Shown piece by piece: positions 4,618 through 5,475 of a stretch of 5,475 nucleotides of DNA. The notes below the pieces were generated by a model. The model did not search any database, was not told the origin of the DNA, and saw only the letters and a program-made list of their open reading frames with translations. This DNA is from Planctomycetota bacterium (GTDB taxonomy: Bacteria > Planctomycetota > Planctomycetia > Planctomycetales > Planctomycetaceae), in NCBI GenBank assembly GCA_024278285.1, contig JAJRTM010000242.1, forward strand, positions 1 through 5,475. The letters are read 5' to 3'. A program made the position numbers and the translations under genes. Within the stretch, counting starts at the first letter, position 1; each line of letters opens with the position of its first letter.

Positions 4618-5475
4618 TCACACCTGAGGCAAAACGGCCCGGAAAGATCGTAGCCAGTTTTTATTGAATATTTTTTCGATGTCTTCATCACTATATCCAC
4701 GGTTACTCAAAAGTTCATCCATGCGTTGTAAATCTGCGATTGATTTTAAGTCTGAAGGAGTCTGTTCGTTGCCGAAGCCGCCGTCGAGATCGCTGCCGAT
4801 GGCGCAGTGATTGGTGTTGCCCGCCATTTGGCAGATATGATCGATATGATCTACAGCCGCTTCAATTTTCAATTCGCCTGCAACGGTCGAACCGATCTGC
4901 CAGCCCGCTTTGAGCATCCAGGCATCAAACGATGCCCCGATGACGGCTCCGCGTGAAATCAACAGACGAATCAAATCGTCACTCAACTGGCGATCCCCTG
5001 GAACGAGCGTTCTGCAATTATGATGCGATGCCCAAATGGTCCCCTCGAACAAATCGATCGCTTCTTCCATACTGCGATCACATAAGTGAGTCACATCCAA
5101 TCCCATTTTCAACTCTTGCATATTTTGCAGCAGTTTTTTCCCATCGGATGTCAACGGTCCCTCTACCGCGGTACCTGCTGCATATTGCCCGAAGCCGTAA
5201 TGAACCGGACCAATCGCGCGCAGTCCATTTTCGTGCCACATTGAAAGTTCATCCGGCTGTGTAATCGGGTCGGCTCCTTCCATCGAAAGGATCATTCCCA
5301 ACGGCAGATTTTCGCCCTCTTTTTTCGCGGTCCACTTGGCAAGGTGATCATCGAAATCGGCCTGCGTTTGAATCAGTCGAATATGCCCCTGTCGTTCCCA
5401 CAACGTGTAACAGGCGCGCTGTGCATGAGCGGCGGCAAAGGCTCCGATGCGAGTTGTATAATCGATATCGGTCCG
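4618..5475 (-). CDS. M19-family dipeptidase (renal/membrane dipeptidase-like), N-terminus outside the window
   Basis: Zinc metallopeptidase of the amidohydrolase-type barrel that cleaves dipeptides. The frame is open from the TGA-terminated end at 4618 to the window edge, giving 285 visible residues; a TTG at 5403 is only an internal leucine codon, because in-frame sequence (RTDIDYTTRIGAFAAAHAQR and on) continues upstream. Visible family motifs in order: SMEGAD with the bridging glutamate (codon 5278-5280), GLRAIGPVHY, DVTHL with a zinc histidine (5086-5088), WASHHNCRTL with the next zinc histidine (5023-5025), RGAVIG, and IGSDLDGGFG with the catalytic-site aspartate (near 4789-4791), then KIFNKNWLRSF at the C-terminus. 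The first zinc pair, HxD near the N-terminus, must lie beyond the edge, as must any signal peptide. Relatives are about 320-400 residues, so some 40-100 are missing. Physiological substrate unknown; peptide or cell-wall dipeptide turnover is likely. The gene stands alone here. Confidence 0.92.
   Translation of the reverse strand, partial: RTDIDYTTRIGAFAAAHAQRACYTLWERQGHIRLIQTQADFDDHLAKWTAKKEGENLPLGMILSMEGADPITQPDELSMWHENGLRAIGPVHYGFGQYAAGTAVEGPLTSDGKKLLQNMQELKMGLDVTHLCDRSMEEAIDLFEGTIWASHHNCRTLVPGDRQLSDDLIRLLISRGAVIGASFDAWMLKAGWQIGSTVAGELKIEAAVDHIDHICQMAGNTNHCAIGSDLDGGFGNEQTPSDLKSIADLQRMDELLSNRGYSDEDIEKIFNKNWLRSFRAVLPQV

Noticed and set aside
4449..4667. A 72-codon plus-strand open frame running through the second 166-bp repeat
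   Set aside because: It is made almost entirely of the palindromic repeat and overlaps the end of the dipeptidase gene; no protein family features.
5401..5403. TTG as the dipeptidase start
   Set aside because: The same frame stays open to the window edge and an essential N-terminal metal motif is still missing, so this is an internal leucine codon.

Overview
The window looks like a piece of a planctomycete chromosome, probably from the Gimesia/Rubinisphaera side of the phylum. The grounds are indirect: base composition is near half G+C by eye, Shine-Dalgarno sites are weak or absent at most starts, the gene families are typical of that phylum (COG1821 ATP-grasp, sodium/solute symporter with a DUF997/YhdT-type partner, M19 dipeptidase), and there are GTAG-type palindromic repeats. 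This assignment is inference; no rRNA or other marker gene is present.

Layout: every gene is on the minus strand, so transcription runs from right to left. From the right edge: (i) an M19-family dipeptidase whose N-terminus lies outside the window (4618-5475); (ii) about 780 bp with no intact gene (3837-4617), holding two near-identical 166-bp palindromic repeats, a third unrelated 78-bp palindromic repeat, and the remains of a RelE/HigB-type toxin and XRE-type antitoxin pair; (iii) a two-gene operon, a small two-helix membrane protein (3480-3836) overlapping by GTGA a 657-residue sodium/solute symporter (1510-3483); (iv) a 300-bp spacer with three stem-loops, one a good intrinsic terminator on the minus strand; (v) an ATP-grasp ligase of the COG1821/MfnD-like group (170-1207, an earlier GTG at 1261 is less likely); (vi) a 169-bp left flank with a long imperfect hairpin.

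How the parts relate: the small membrane protein and the symporter resemble the yhdT-panF pair of other bacteria and very likely make one transport unit; the substrate cannot be read from the sequence. The ATP-grasp protein may make an amide or peptide bond on a cofactor side chain, but its neighbours do not confirm a C1-cofactor role. The dipeptidase is an independent gene.

The most interesting part is the repeat zone. Both repeat families have a GTAG tetranucleotide at the foot of a hairpin, in two inverted copies, which is the architecture of REPINs (REP doublets moved by RAYT/TnpA-REP enzymes). One family ends exactly where the antitoxin reading frame breaks, the other exactly where the toxin reading frame breaks, so the toxin-antitoxin locus appears to have been destroyed from both sides. 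I see no convincing complete new biological system in the window.
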